Origin: Firmicutes bacterium OM04-13BH
GTDB taxonomy: Bacteria > Bacillota > Clostridia > Lachnospirales > Lachnospiraceae
DNA length: 64,000 nucleotides
Assembly (NCBI GenBank): GCA_003481745.1
Contig: QULP01000003.1
Location: 186,001-250,000 of the forward strand
Direction: 5' to 3'
Shown piece by piece: positions 28,068 to 37,601 of the stretch. The stretch's first letter is position 1, and every line of letters starts with the position of its first letter. The translations under genes were made by a program, and so were the position numbers. The notes beneath the pieces were generated by a model, which saw nothing but the letters and a program-made list of their open reading frames with translations, had not been told where the DNA came from and did not search any database.

Positions 28068-29366
28068 TTATTTTGCTTCTATTGCATTTGGATAAATTCT
28101 CTGCATCGTCTTATCATCATAATGCTGATCCAGCCAGATTTGAAGACTGTTTTTTGCCTCCACCTGACTGCTTCTCTCATCATATCGAATGAGTGCCAGA
28201 CAGGACATCATAATATTACAACTCATGAATACAATTAAAACCCAGGTCACCATTTTTCCAATTTTTATCGGTATCTTTTCAATTCCTTTTTCAAAAAACG
28301 GAAATAATTTCTTGAACCATACAACAGCCGCAATTCCCCAGAAAAAGCAATATAATAGGTTAATTCTTCCACCCAGGTTAAATGGAATCTTGCTATAATC
28401 CCAGAATACTTTTCCAAACATCATTTCGGTAAATACACTACACAAATACTCATAGGCTCCGCCAAGCAAAGTTCCTGCGGTAAATAAAAAACTGTCACTT
28501 TTGTCTTTATATTTATAAAGTAAGGCAGTAACTGCACCAATTGCAAGCCCCCATACAATACTAAAAGGTCCCCACACCACACTGCTTCTGCTCATCCATA
28601 TGCCTGCTGTGATACGGCAGAAAATCGTCTCTGTGATATCTCCTAAAAATGCCCCGATGAAAAACAGCATCACTATTTTATAAAAACCACATCCTGCCGC
28701 AAATATCTCTTTACTGGCAGTCACTGCCTCGGCTTTCACAGCCTTTGGATACGCCTTATGAATACGTGACTGTACATGTACCGTAATCCATCTTGCAATT
28801 TTAGCACTGATAGAAACAAAACGATTGTTTGCTTCCTCCCATTTTTCCAGTTTTTCACTTGTTCCTCGAAGCAAAATATAAGAGGCCAGTGCATCAAATG
28901 CCAAAGCTCCGATTAAAATCAAAAGAATAAAATGAATTAAAAATTCCGGACAGATATTTAGAAAATCAAGCAAGAGCCGATTGCTCCATTTTACAATTAC
29001 ATAGCCTAATGCACCCCAGATGATTGAAAATGGAAGGCAGATATATCCATCCAGATTCCACTTAATATCTGAATAATCCCACCATCTCTCATGATAAATT
29101 TTCTGAATCAGATGCCCTGCAATCCATTCTACCACAGAAGCATAAACTGCCGAAAATAAAAACAGCCATAATCCGCTCAGTTCCTGTAACCATATGGTAA
29201 TCAATACTGCGCCAATTCCATAAATAATACAAAACGGACCATTGATTAATCCTCGATTTACCACCTTTCGCTGTCTTACGGTTGCAATGACTGTCTCCAA
29301 CACCCATCCCAAAAAAGAATAAATTAGAAACAGCCATAATAATTCATATCCCGTAAATTGATTCAT
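28068..29366 (-). CDS. Putative ABC_trans_CmpB-type membrane protein, duplicated
   Basis: This 432-residue integral membrane protein resembles PF06541 (putative ABC-transporter type IV). It is internally duplicated: NGPFCIIYGIG / WDYSDIKWNLDGYICLPFSIIWG in the first half recur as WGPFSIVWGLAIG / WDYSKIPFNLGG in the second. About eight to ten hydrophobic segments are visible. The transport activity of this family is unproven. Its ATG abuts the VWA stop codon, and its ribosome binding site (GGAGGAG) is formed by the last VWA codons, so the genes are translationally coupled. Confidence 0.8.
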   Translation of the reverse strand: MNQFTGYELLWLFLIYSFLGWVLETVIATVRQRKVVNRGLINGPFCIIYGIGAVLITIWLQELSGLWLFLFSAVYASVVEWIAGHLIQKIYHERWWDYSDIKWNLDGYICLPFSIIWGALGYVIVKWSNRLLLDFLNICPEFLIHFILLILIGALAFDALASYILLRGTSEKLEKWEEANNRFVSISAKIARWITVHVQSRIHKAYPKAVKAEAVTASKEIFAAGCGFYKIVMLFFIGAFLGDITETIFCRITAGIWMSRSSVVWGPFSIVWGLAIGAVTALLYKYKDKSDSFLFTAGTLLGGAYEYLCSVFTEMMFGKVFWDYSKIPFNLGGRINLLYCFFWGIAAVVWFKKLFPFFEKGIEKIPIKIGKMVTWVLIVFMSCNIMMSCLALIRYDERSSQVEAKNSLQIWLDQHYDDKTMQRIYPNAIEAK

Positions 29367-31094
29367 CTAAACTCCTCCTCTCTCGTACAGCTTTTGCCTG
29401 AGAATCTTTCCAACTGCTTCTGAAAACTGATTCATATCTTGAATCTTTATCCAGTCTCTTCCAAAAATTCTCTGCGCAGTTTCCATCTCACGACTGCCTC
29501 CCGTAAAAATTCCAATTACTTCGATTCCTTTCTGTCTTAGTGCATGAACTTCTTTTTCGGTATCTAAAACGGCAATTTCATCCATATATTCATTATTTTT
29601 GTAAAACACTCCCTCTCCGATTTCCTGATCATCCTGCGGACTTGCATCCGTAAGCACTAAAAGCAGTTTTTTCTCTTTTTGACTCTTTTCCATCAGATAT
29701 CCCGCTGCCCGAAGCGCAAGACCATCCCTGTTATTTCCGGCCGAAACATAGTGAAACAGCTCCTCTTCCCTTTGTTTTTTTTCATACTCTTTAAAAATGC
29801 GCATCACAGTAAATCCCCGGATACTACAATAAGAAGAAATCTGAAATGGAATCTGGCATGTTCTAAGTGCCTTTGTAAGCACACAGGCTTGTGCAGAAAT
29901 AAATTCTTGCTGTTTTTTTCTCGAAGAAGAGGCATCCATTAAAATATCAACCGAAAATTCCGGACATTCTTTTTCTTCTTTTTGTTCAAACACTCTGGGA
30001 TTTCCAAGATAAACTACTTGCCATACTTTTGGAGCATAGATTGTTCCATAACGTGCCAGTTCAACAGATTGTTCTTTTTGTGTTTCTACAAAAATCCGAA
30101 GCTGCTGTACTAATTTTCTCGCACTATTTTCATAAATCACACGATTCTTTTCAAAATATTCCTTATTCTTTTCATACTGCACCTGACACTGTTTTTGAAA
30201 CTCCCGGATCTCACCAGATTCTTCATTCTGTTTTGCTTTCTCTCCCCTTGTAAACAGCAGATGCGTATTCTTATGATTTCCAATACAAAGCCGTTTTTCT
30301 ATTTCTTTCCGTTCATACTCACTATAAATACTTTGACCAAAACACCCCTCTACATACTGTTTTGCCTGTTCCGGATTATTCTTTAAAGAAAATTGAAACA
30401 AATAATGCTTTTTTTGTTCCAAACTTCCCGCATATCCACCCTCTGTCTCATTCTTATCTTCATAGTTTTTTGTCCGTACATAAGTTGCACTAACCTTTCC
30501 AAAAGAATGAAAGGCAGACGAAACCCTCTGTAAAAAATAAATTCCTGTTTCTTTCTTTCTTAAAACAGGCTTATAAGAAAAATAATGTTCAAACACTTCA
30601 CTGCTTTTTTCTATCATTTCTTCTAGTGTCATTTTTCCTGAAAAATCAAACTCCGAAAGAAGCGCCTGTTCTTCTTTTTTTAATCCCGACGATTTTCCAA
30701 GAATCTGACTGCAGTGTCCATTTCGAATCCGGTCAATCAGTGAATATTCTTTCTGACTTCGATAATGCCGTACTGTTTCTTGTGCATATTCCTTTCTCAA
30801 TTCTTTTAAAGAAGAACGACTAGTCTGTTCCTTTTGATATACTGCATTTTCCAGTCCAATCCAGAACAGCCCCTCAAGCGTCTCCTGATTTTTCCCATTC
30901 AGCATCTCAAAAAACTCTTCCATTTTTTCCCTATTATACCATTTGTAACAAAGTCCGATAATCAGATTCAGATAAATATCGGCCGTTCCATCCAAGGAAA
31001 ATGCCAGAAAAAGAGGTTCAAAATCATAACACTGTGCCGCTGACCATATAAAATTTTTTGCTCGCTTTGCTTCTATTCTATCTTGTTCTTCCAT
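29367..31094 (-). CDS. VWA-domain protein, MoxR partner (NorD/CobT-like)
   Basis: This 575-residue cytoplasmic protein has a long, Lys/Glu-rich, probably helical N-terminal region (about 1-380), then a von Willebrand A domain (about 385-570) with the MIDAS motif DASSS (DxSxS), LVLTDASPQDD and a C-terminal IFGRDWIKIQDM. It resembles the VWA partners of MoxR ATPases, such as NorD and CobT, which use metal-dependent binding to deliver a client for remodelling. An in-frame TTG at 31109 overlaps the MoxR stop; the ATG at 31094 after GAGGG is the likelier start. Client and function are unknown. Confidence 0.85.
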   Translation of the reverse strand: MEEQDRIEAKRAKNFIWSAAQCYDFEPLFLAFSLDGTADIYLNLIIGLCYKWYNREKMEEFFEMLNGKNQETLEGLFWIGLENAVYQKEQTSRSSLKELRKEYAQETVRHYRSQKEYSLIDRIRNGHCSQILGKSSGLKKEEQALLSEFDFSGKMTLEEMIEKSSEVFEHYFSYKPVLRKKETGIYFLQRVSSAFHSFGKVSATYVRTKNYEDKNETEGGYAGSLEQKKHYLFQFSLKNNPEQAKQYVEGCFGQSIYSEYERKEIEKRLCIGNHKNTHLLFTRGEKAKQNEESGEIREFQKQCQVQYEKNKEYFEKNRVIYENSARKLVQQLRIFVETQKEQSVELARYGTIYAPKVWQVVYLGNPRVFEQKEEKECPEFSVDILMDASSSRKKQQEFISAQACVLTKALRTCQIPFQISSYCSIRGFTVMRIFKEYEKKQREEELFHYVSAGNNRDGLALRAAGYLMEKSQKEKKLLLVLTDASPQDDQEIGEGVFYKNNEYMDEIAVLDTEKEVHALRQKGIEVIGIFTGGSREMETAQRIFGRDWIKIQDMNQFSEAVGKILRQKLYERGGV

Positions 31095-31105
31095 CTTTCC
31101 CTCAG

Positions 31106-32014
31106 TCAAAAAATATCCTTTCGCTCCACTTTTCGTGAAATTCTTGCCCGAATGGTATCCCGAATTAATGTCTGTTCATACTCGTCAAATGTTTTATTCG
31201 TAATTCCCATATCAAGTGCTGTATAAACTGACACCCCTTTTTCTATCAATGCAATCGCATCTAATAATCCTCGAAGATCTAATGCTTTTGACGAAAGTTC
31301 ACCATGTTCACATTTTTTCTGGAGTTCCAAAAATACTTCAGCAAATTCGACTGCCATCTTCTTTCTCATTGCCGGATATTGATCTAAAATTAGTTTTACC
31401 AGATTCCCTGTTGAAATCATTGGCATCTTTATCACAACAAATCTCGATACCAGAGCTTCATTCAGTTCTTTTGTTCCAAAATATCCATAATTCATTGTGG
31501 CAATCAGTCTGGTCGCCGGATGCAGTTTCATACGCTCATATCCCGGAACATCAATACACCTTCTAAAATCCAAAGTCGAATGTAAGACTGCCATTGCCTC
31601 GCTCTTTGCCATATTAATTTCATCTAAAATCGCAAAGCCTCCGTATTTGGCTGCATTGTAAATCGGTCCCGGACGAAACTGCACCTCTCCATTTTTAAAC
31701 GTATCCATTCCAATCAAAGATGCGGCATCTGTTGCCACATGAAAAGAAATATCCCACTTCGGTCTTTGAAACACTCCCGCCAGATTTTCTGCAAAAATAT
31801 TTTTCCCCGTTGCTTTATGTCCAACTAAGAGCAGATTCTTTCCACATAACAGAGCACTGACTGCCTGCTCCCAGATTTCCCTGCCATAATAAATGGTATC
31901 CGGCATTGGAATCCTGCTTTTTTGAGTTTCTTCTACAGAAAAAGAATCTCTGGTTTTTCTGATTTCTTCCACTAACTCTTTTCTAATTTCTAATTGTTCC
32001 AGTAAATCGCTCAA
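31106..32014 (-). CDS. MoxR-family AAA+ ATPase
   Basis: This 302-residue AAA+ protein has Walker A GHKATGKNIFA (about 84; the GxxxxGK pattern is kept), Walker B FAILDEINMAK (about 150) and sensor 1 TRLIATMNYGYFGT (about 188), with an arginine-finger region after ALVSRFVVI. MoxR ATPases act with VWA proteins as chaperones for cofactor insertion or complex assembly. It is first in an operon with the VWA and CmpB-like genes. Confidence 0.93.
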   Translation of the reverse strand: MSDLLEQLEIRKELVEEIRKTRDSFSVEETQKSRIPMPDTIYYGREIWEQAVSALLCGKNLLLVGHKATGKNIFAENLAGVFQRPKWDISFHVATDAASLIGMDTFKNGEVQFRPGPIYNAAKYGGFAILDEINMAKSEAMAVLHSTLDFRRCIDVPGYERMKLHPATRLIATMNYGYFGTKELNEALVSRFVVIKMPMISTGNLVKLILDQYPAMRKKMAVEFAEVFLELQKKCEHGELSSKALDLRGLLDAIALIEKGVSVYTALDMGITNKTFDEYEQTLIRDTIRARISRKVERKDIF

Positions 32015-32047
32015 TGTCTTTTGCTTCTTTCTTTTTTATTTTTCATT

Positions 32048-32090
32048 ATAAAAAAAATAGCCTGTAAAATCAAATCTGATTTTACAAGCC
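32048..32090 (-). terminator. Terminator after tRNA-Gly
   Basis: On the minus strand, TGTAAAATCA / TGATTTTACA form a stem with an AT loop, followed by eight T (32050-32057). It ends the single tRNA-Gly transcript before the MoxR gene. Confidence 0.85.
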
Positions 32091-32113
32091 ATAATTAATG
32101 ATAAATACAAAAA

Positions 32114-32184
32114 AGCGGGTGATGGGAATCGAACCCACATATCCAGCTTGGAAGGCTGGTGTTCTACCACTGAACTACACCCGC
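32114..32184 (-). tRNA. tRNA-Gly (anticodon UCC)
   Basis: The cloverleaf is complete: acceptor GCGGGTG/CACCCGC, anticodon loop CTTCCAA (UCC) and GGTTCGATTC T-loop. CCA is not encoded. It is identical to the copy in the tRNA cluster at 62684. It has its own promoter and terminator. Confidence 0.97.
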
Positions 32185-32201
32185 ATCACAATGCATTAAC
32201 T

Positions 32202-32229
32202 ATAATACCACAATTTTCAGAAAATGCAA
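32202..32229 (-). promoter_or_regulatory. Predicted promoter of tRNA-Gly
   Basis: On the minus strand: TTGCAT (32224-32229), a 16-base spacer and TATTAT (32202-32207). A small AAAATGC/GCATTTT hairpin overlaps the -35 and may help end the MATE transcript. Confidence 0.65.
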
Positions 32230-32244
32230 GCATTTTTTTATTTT

Positions 32245-33615
32245 TTATTTTGCAGAATTCTCCATACGTTTTAATTCTGGCAATATGGTACTTAACATTG
32301 TGATAAAACAAAAACTTCCACCAATCACATTTGATACCGGCTCTGCCAGAAATACACCTCTTGTTCCCATATGTAATGCATAAGGCATCAGATAAGTCAG
32401 TGGAACAACAATAAATACCTTCCGAAGCAGAGAGAAAAAGATTGCCTGTTTCTTTTTATTGAGTGACTTAAATACTGTCTGTCCAATATACTGCAGATCC
32501 ATAAAGATAAATGCTGCAAAATACTGTTTTAATGCAATCACGGCATCTTTCATTAGTACTTCATCTGAACTGAAAATCCGAATTAGCGCATGAGGTGCTA
32601 AAATAATTACACTCCACATAACAGCCGTATATCCCAAAATCATACTTGCCATTATAACTCCTGCTTTTCGCACACGTGCCGGACGACGGGCTCCATAGTT
32701 ATAACTCAAAATAGGGGAAGCACCCTCATTCATTGCATAAATCGGAGTTTCTACTAACTGACGCACACTCGAAACAATCGTCATAACAGAAATATAAATA
32801 TCTCCACCTGTAACAGAAAGCACATTATTACAGCAAATGCTCACCAGACTATTTGTAAGCTGCATGATAAATCCAGAAGTGCCCAGACTGACAATATTCT
32901 TCGCATATCCGATACATTCCGAAATCTCTTCTTTCTTAAGAAAATGAACTCTTAATTCAGCTCTTCCGGTAAGAAAGAACAAAACAAATACTGCTGACAG
33001 ACCCTGAGAAAGTACCGTTGCAATTGCTGCACCACGCACTCCAAAATTCAATACAAAAATAAACAACGGATCAAGTAGTAAATTTGCAATTGCTCCAATT
33101 GCAACTGAAAACATTCCGATTGTTGAATATCCCTGAGCATTGATAAAAGGATTCATTCCTACTGCAACCATAGATGGCAGTGTTCCAATCAGATAAATCA
33201 TCATATACGGATATGCATAAACCAAGGCACTCTCTGAGGCTCCAAATAAAATCAAAAGCGGCCGGGCAAATAGTAATCCAATCATCATTAAGACAACCGC
33301 ACTGCAACAGACCATCGAAAACGAGGTATTCATGATACGTCCTGCTTCCTGCTCTTTCTTCTTTCCTCTGTAGATAGAAAACAACGGAGCACCACCGCTT
33401 CCAAACAGATTTGCAAATGCAGTAATAATTACAACCAAAGGAAAGCATAACCCTACTGCACCAAGTGCTGCCGTTCCCACCTCTGGAATTCTTGCGATAT
33501 ACACACGATCTACAATATTATATAAAAGACTCAAAATTTGCGCTACAAGCATTGGAAGAGCCGCACCAAGAATATTTCCCGTCACAGTTCCATTTTCAAA
33601 ATCAATTCTCTTCAT
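32245..33615 (-). CDS. MATE-family efflux transporter
   Basis: This 456-residue membrane protein has twelve hydrophobic segments in two homologous halves. It begins with the family pattern GAALPMLVAQILSLLYNIVDRVYIA and has VGMNPFINAQG in the first half. MATE proteins export drugs or metabolites in exchange for Na+ or H+. The substrate is unknown; the closest named types are DinF/NorM-like exporters of gut clostridia. AAGGA precedes the start. It lies between the 5'-nucleotidase and tRNA-Gly. Confidence 0.92.
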   Translation of the reverse strand: MKRIDFENGTVTGNILGAALPMLVAQILSLLYNIVDRVYIARIPEVGTAALGAVGLCFPLVVIITAFANLFGSGGAPLFSIYRGKKKEQEAGRIMNTSFSMVCCSAVVLMMIGLLFARPLLILFGASESALVYAYPYMMIYLIGTLPSMVAVGMNPFINAQGYSTIGMFSVAIGAIANLLLDPLFIFVLNFGVRGAAIATVLSQGLSAVFVLFFLTGRAELRVHFLKKEEISECIGYAKNIVSLGTSGFIMQLTNSLVSICCNNVLSVTGGDIYISVMTIVSSVRQLVETPIYAMNEGASPILSYNYGARRPARVRKAGVIMASMILGYTAVMWSVIILAPHALIRIFSSDEVLMKDAVIALKQYFAAFIFMDLQYIGQTVFKSLNKKKQAIFFSLLRKVFIVVPLTYLMPYALHMGTRGVFLAEPVSNVIGGSFCFITMLSTILPELKRMENSAK

Positions 33616-33657
33616 TTTTACTCATTCCTTTTCTTTTTTAGGATAAAGCTACATTAT

Positions 33658-33674
33658 AGAAAACTCCGTCACCC
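33658..33674. repeat. REP-like half copy C
   Basis: AGAAAACTCCGTCACCC matches the right arm of copy B apart from one inserted base. No left arm is nearby, so it is a remnant. Confidence 0.55.
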
Positions 33675-33684
33675 TTGACTATGA

Positions 33685-35625
33685 TTATCTCCGTTTGCGG
33701 AGTACCTTTCGAATAAAGAAAATCAATAACAAAACAATCAAAACTGCCACAGTAACGATTCCAATCATTAACATAAAAAACTTGTTTGGATTTTTCAACA
33801 ATTGAACAAGGTTTCTGCTATTTTCTACTACTTTACGTCCATGTGTGGTTGCATAATACTCAGATACATTTGCAATCCCATCGCCGTCTGTATCATCAAA
33901 GGACTGCATATACCTTGCAATTGCAACCCATGCTTTTAGTTCCTGATTTTCTTCCATAATTGCGTATTCTTCCAAATCCTCAATTGGATTTCCCTCTTTG
34001 TCTTTCGGAATGATTGATAATAAACCATAAGAGATATCCATCACAGAACCTAACATCTGTCCTGTGTAAAGGTCTGTTACTACATGATAGAGTTTATCAT
34101 CCTGAATTTCTTCTCGTTTTCCATCCTGTCCGGTCAGATAACAATCTGTCACTTTATTTAAAATCATCCGGTGCGGATTAAAGGTAAAATTCAACCCACT
34201 GCAATACAATCTTGCAGTTGTCATAAAATCTGAAATCGAAGCATCAATCTCTGCTACCAGCTTTAACTCCTTTCCAGTCAGATAAGCACTAATTAAAGGA
34301 TATCCCGCCAGCCCATCTTTTCCGATTCCCAGTGAAAAAGAATTATAGACAGCTTCTACCGTAATTTCTCCTTTCGCATAAGTATCCCGTACCGTCCCAC
34401 TTGGGACTACCGCCACGTCTACCGGCTCTCCATCGTAGTTATCTGAATTTTCCACTGCATATACATAAGCATCTGATATTATATCACCAAGATTTAATTC
34501 CTCATGCCTCGTGCTCATTTCATCCAGACTATTAAATTCAATATCATTTTCTGCAAGTACTTCTTTTCTTGTATATCCAAACTTTGCAAGATAATTTATA
34601 TCTACCGTATCCATTAATGCATCAATTTTTGCCTGCGTTGTCTCATCCGGATTCACTTCATCTGATACCGGAATCAGCTCATAAGAGGTTGCCTTCCACC
34701 GTCCATCATCCTTTTGTGTCATGGAAATTGTTCCAAGTTTTTTTCCATATTCACCGCAGGATACAATATAGGTATTTCCATGTTGAATTGGTTTGTCTAA
34801 TTGTGAATGTGTATGCCCACTAATAATCAAGTCAATATCCGGAACCTCTTTTGCCAGAATCTCATCTTCTGATTTGTCTGCCTCATCCCATGTTCCACTA
34901 TGAGACACGCAGGCAATCATATCTACCTTTTCCTTCTTTTTGATTTTTTCTACTGTTTGCTTTGCCGCTTTCACTGGGTCTTTCCATACCAATTCACAGG
35001 TTGGAGCACAGACAAGTGCATCTTTTCCAAATACACCAAGTACCGCTATTTTTGTATTACCTTTCTGAACAACTACATAATCCTTCACCTGATATTTCTC
35101 AAATGCTGATTGTATCTGCTTTTGACCTTCACTTAAACCTGCTTCTTCCATTGCATCCCAGTCTACATTACACAATACCAGACTCGGTACTGTATCACCA
35201 GAATTTTTAGCTGCATTCAACATATCTGCCAGTCCCTTTGACTGATAATCAAATTCATGATTTCCCAATGTGGTCACATCACATCCTATCTGACCAAGCA
35301 TCCTAATTTCTGCTGCCTCTGTGTCATATACCGTCTGAACCAGTGTTCCCATTGAAAAATCTCCACCATCCAGTACAAGTGTATCTGGATTCACTTTCTT
35401 ATGCTCATCTATCAATGTTTTTAATTTCGCAAAACCACCTGCCTCTTTTTTCTCACCATTTACTATTGTTGTAAAACTGTTCAGATGAGAATGCGTATCA
35501 TGGGTAAACAATATATCAAGCTGTTTTGGCTCTGTCTTTGCCCAAACCTGCATGCCTGTCATTAAAGGTAATACTATTACGGCTATGAGCAAAATTCCTA
35601 CCGCCTTCTTCCATATTTTCATCAT
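33685..35625 (-). CDS. Membrane-anchored bifunctional metallophosphatase / 5'-nucleotidase
   Basis: This 646-residue secreted protein has a signal peptide (about 1-28, ending VWAKTE). The metallophosphatase domain has DILFTHDTHSHL, GGDFSMG, GNHEFD and ISGHTHSQ, the di-metal ligands. The 5'-nucleotidase C-terminal domain follows. Near the end is an EF-hand-like DTDGDGIANVSEYY, and a final transmembrane helix (FFMLMIGIVTVAVLIVLLLI) with a basic tail anchors it. It probably dephosphorylates extracellular nucleotides. It has its own promoter. Confidence 0.93.
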   Translation of the reverse strand: MMKIWKKAVGILLIAVIVLPLMTGMQVWAKTEPKQLDILFTHDTHSHLNSFTTIVNGEKKEAGGFAKLKTLIDEHKKVNPDTLVLDGGDFSMGTLVQTVYDTEAAEIRMLGQIGCDVTTLGNHEFDYQSKGLADMLNAAKNSGDTVPSLVLCNVDWDAMEEAGLSEGQKQIQSAFEKYQVKDYVVVQKGNTKIAVLGVFGKDALVCAPTCELVWKDPVKAAKQTVEKIKKKEKVDMIACVSHSGTWDEADKSEDEILAKEVPDIDLIISGHTHSQLDKPIQHGNTYIVSCGEYGKKLGTISMTQKDDGRWKATSYELIPVSDEVNPDETTQAKIDALMDTVDINYLAKFGYTRKEVLAENDIEFNSLDEMSTRHEELNLGDIISDAYVYAVENSDNYDGEPVDVAVVPSGTVRDTYAKGEITVEAVYNSFSLGIGKDGLAGYPLISAYLTGKELKLVAEIDASISDFMTTARLYCSGLNFTFNPHRMILNKVTDCYLTGQDGKREEIQDDKLYHVVTDLYTGQMLGSVMDISYGLLSIIPKDKEGNPIEDLEEYAIMEENQELKAWVAIARYMQSFDDTDGDGIANVSEYYATTHGRKVVENSRNLVQLLKNPNKFFMLMIGIVTVAVLIVLLLIFFIRKVLRKRR

Positions 35626-35658
35626 AATCTTAACCTGCCCTCTTTATATTTCTTATTA

Positions 35659-35687
35659 ATTTTATCATCTAACACAAAGAAACGCAA
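35659..35687 (-). promoter_or_regulatory. Predicted promoter of the 5'-nucleotidase gene
   Basis: On the minus strand: TTGCGT (35682-35687), a 17-base spacer and TAAAAT (35659-35664). Confidence 0.6.
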
Positions 35688-35744
35688 ACCAGAAAACCAA
35701 AGGTGACTGTATTTTCTGATTTAAGATTTTTGCTTCTTTTGGTT

Positions 35745-37481
35745 TTATGGAATACTGTTTTTAAGACATAACGCTCCCCACCCCAACAATTGATTCGGAT
35801 ACGGTTCTATCAGTAAATGTCTTGCCCCTCGAATCAAATACGCTTTCACTTTCTCTCCATATAAATACGGGTCATTTCCTCTCACAATTCCAAATTCCAT
35901 TAAAAGTGCTGCACTTCCGGTTACAAATGGCGTTGCAAAGGAAGTTCCACTCTGTGTCCGATATCCCCCTCCCACCGCTGTTGTCATAATATTTACTCCT
36001 GGTGCTGCGATATCTGGCTTTATCAGACGATTTTCTCTTGTATAGCCTCTCCCTGAAAAGTCCGCAACCGCCTGATATCTGGAATCATAAGCTCCGACAG
36101 AAACCACTTTCTGTGCTGTGGAAGGAATCGTAAGCGTTGTCTCCGGCATTGGATAAAGAAATCTCGTCCCCTGGTTGAGCACACTTCCCGATGGAAGCCA
36201 CATATCATACGTTCCATCTACAACTTTTTTCGGAATCAGATTAATTTTCCAGACACCGGTATCCACATAAGTATTAACCGGAATAAAATCCAGATAAATT
36301 TCCTGTGCCGTACTAAATGGCTTTGGCTCTCCATAGTAAATCAAAATCTCTGTATCTCCCAAGCGAAATCTCTGTATTCCAAGCTCTTCCCGAAATGGTC
36401 CTGCAACCTCTCCATTTGGGTGTTCCAAAGAAAACTCTATCTCATCTACATACTGTTTCCAAATCTGCAGGTTGATGCTCCGCTCATAATCTCCAATTTG
36501 CAGGGGAACGACTTCATTTGAATTACCCAGTACTCCCGAAGTGTGCGTTGCTTTATTTCCTTCATTTCCGGTTCCCACGCAGATAACATTTCTTCCGATA
36601 ACTGCCACGGTATCCAGATAAAATTCAAGCAGGGAATCTCCATCATGCGAACCATAATTATTTCCGAAACTCAAATTTAACGCAAGTGGTTTTCCAAGCC
36701 TGACTGCCGTTTTGATACAGTAATCAATTCCTTGCATCAATTCCGTTGTTCTCGGAAATCCTTCTGCTCTTGGATTTCCAAGTTTCACCACAATCAATTC
36801 ACTTTTGGGTGCAACTCCCCGATAGACTCCTTTTGACGCTCTCCCATTTCCGGCTGCAATTCCCATCACACCTGTTCCATGCCCGCTCAAATCCCGGCTC
36901 GGAACAACCGCATACCGCTCTGCGGGAGTCCTTTTTGCCAACGCTTCCTCTATTTGCTCTTTTGTATATTCCGTTCCAATCTCATATCCCTCTGGTGGAT
37001 TTCCCGATACACTCTGATCCCAAAGCCGCAAAATCCGGCTGGTTCCATCTTCATTACAAAAATCTGGATGACTGTAATCAATTCCCGAATCCACACATCC
37101 AACTAGAACTCCCTCTCCAAACAGGGAATTTCCCTGCAAAAAAGACTCATCCTGCACTGAATTGATACAAGAAGCCGATCGTCCCTCATTTACGGCAAAA
37201 AATAAACGCTTGGGTTTTTCTATAAATTCAACCCCTGCGTCATTTGCCAATCTCTCTATTTGATTTTGTGAAAGCGTTAAAATTGCAAAACCTCCCAAAA
37301 GCCTTACGGTCTGGATTTCCGGATTTTCAAAAATCTCCGGTTCTCCAGAATATTTTACAATCACCTCCCATTTTCCTTGTTCTGTTTCATAACCAACCGA
37401 TAAATTTTCTGATTTTTCCAATTCCTCCGGTGTGGCATTCAATGCCAGATTTAATAGATTTTCCAGTTTTTGATTTTCCAT
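35745..37481 (-). CDS. S8-family subtilisin-like serine protease
   Basis: This 578-residue protein has a propeptide-like N-terminal domain (about 1-90) and a subtilase domain with an intact triad: Asp in GCVDSGIDYSHPDF (about 115), His in SGHGTGVMGIAAG (about 195) and Ser in TQSGTSFATPFVTG (near 510). GTGNEGNKATH holds the oxyanion Asn. A long insert between His and Ser is typical of Csp-like clostridial S8 proteases, some of which act in spore germination. No classical signal peptide is present. A TTG extension to 37538 would enter the upstream terminator, so the ATG at 37481 is used, although its ribosome binding site is weak. Confidence 0.9.
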   Translation of the reverse strand: MENQKLENLLNLALNATPEELEKSENLSVGYETEQGKWEVIVKYSGEPEIFENPEIQTVRLLGGFAILTLSQNQIERLANDAGVEFIEKPKRLFFAVNEGRSASCINSVQDESFLQGNSLFGEGVLVGCVDSGIDYSHPDFCNEDGTSRILRLWDQSVSGNPPEGYEIGTEYTKEQIEEALAKRTPAERYAVVPSRDLSGHGTGVMGIAAGNGRASKGVYRGVAPKSELIVVKLGNPRAEGFPRTTELMQGIDYCIKTAVRLGKPLALNLSFGNNYGSHDGDSLLEFYLDTVAVIGRNVICVGTGNEGNKATHTSGVLGNSNEVVPLQIGDYERSINLQIWKQYVDEIEFSLEHPNGEVAGPFREELGIQRFRLGDTEILIYYGEPKPFSTAQEIYLDFIPVNTYVDTGVWKINLIPKKVVDGTYDMWLPSGSVLNQGTRFLYPMPETTLTIPSTAQKVVSVGAYDSRYQAVADFSGRGYTRENRLIKPDIAAPGVNIMTTAVGGGYRTQSGTSFATPFVTGSAALLMEFGIVRGNDPYLYGEKVKAYLIRGARHLLIEPYPNQLLGWGALCLKNSIP

Positions 37482-37536
37482 TTGGCTTTTTTCTTTTCCA
37501 TTTTTTATAGTGTATGCTGAGTAAATCTTTCTGTAC

Positions 37537-37575
37537 AAAAAAGGTGACTCTCCACCTTCTGGAGAATCACCTTTT
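37537..37575 (-). terminator. Terminator of the UxuB/mannitol dehydrogenase gene
   Basis: On the minus strand, AAAAGGTGATTCTCC / GGAGAGTCACCTTTT form a long stem with one mismatch and end in six T. It lies just after the dehydrogenase stop and before the subtilase start. Confidence 0.85.
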
Positions 37576-37601
37576 GAATCGATTCTTTCTATTATTTTCT
37601 A

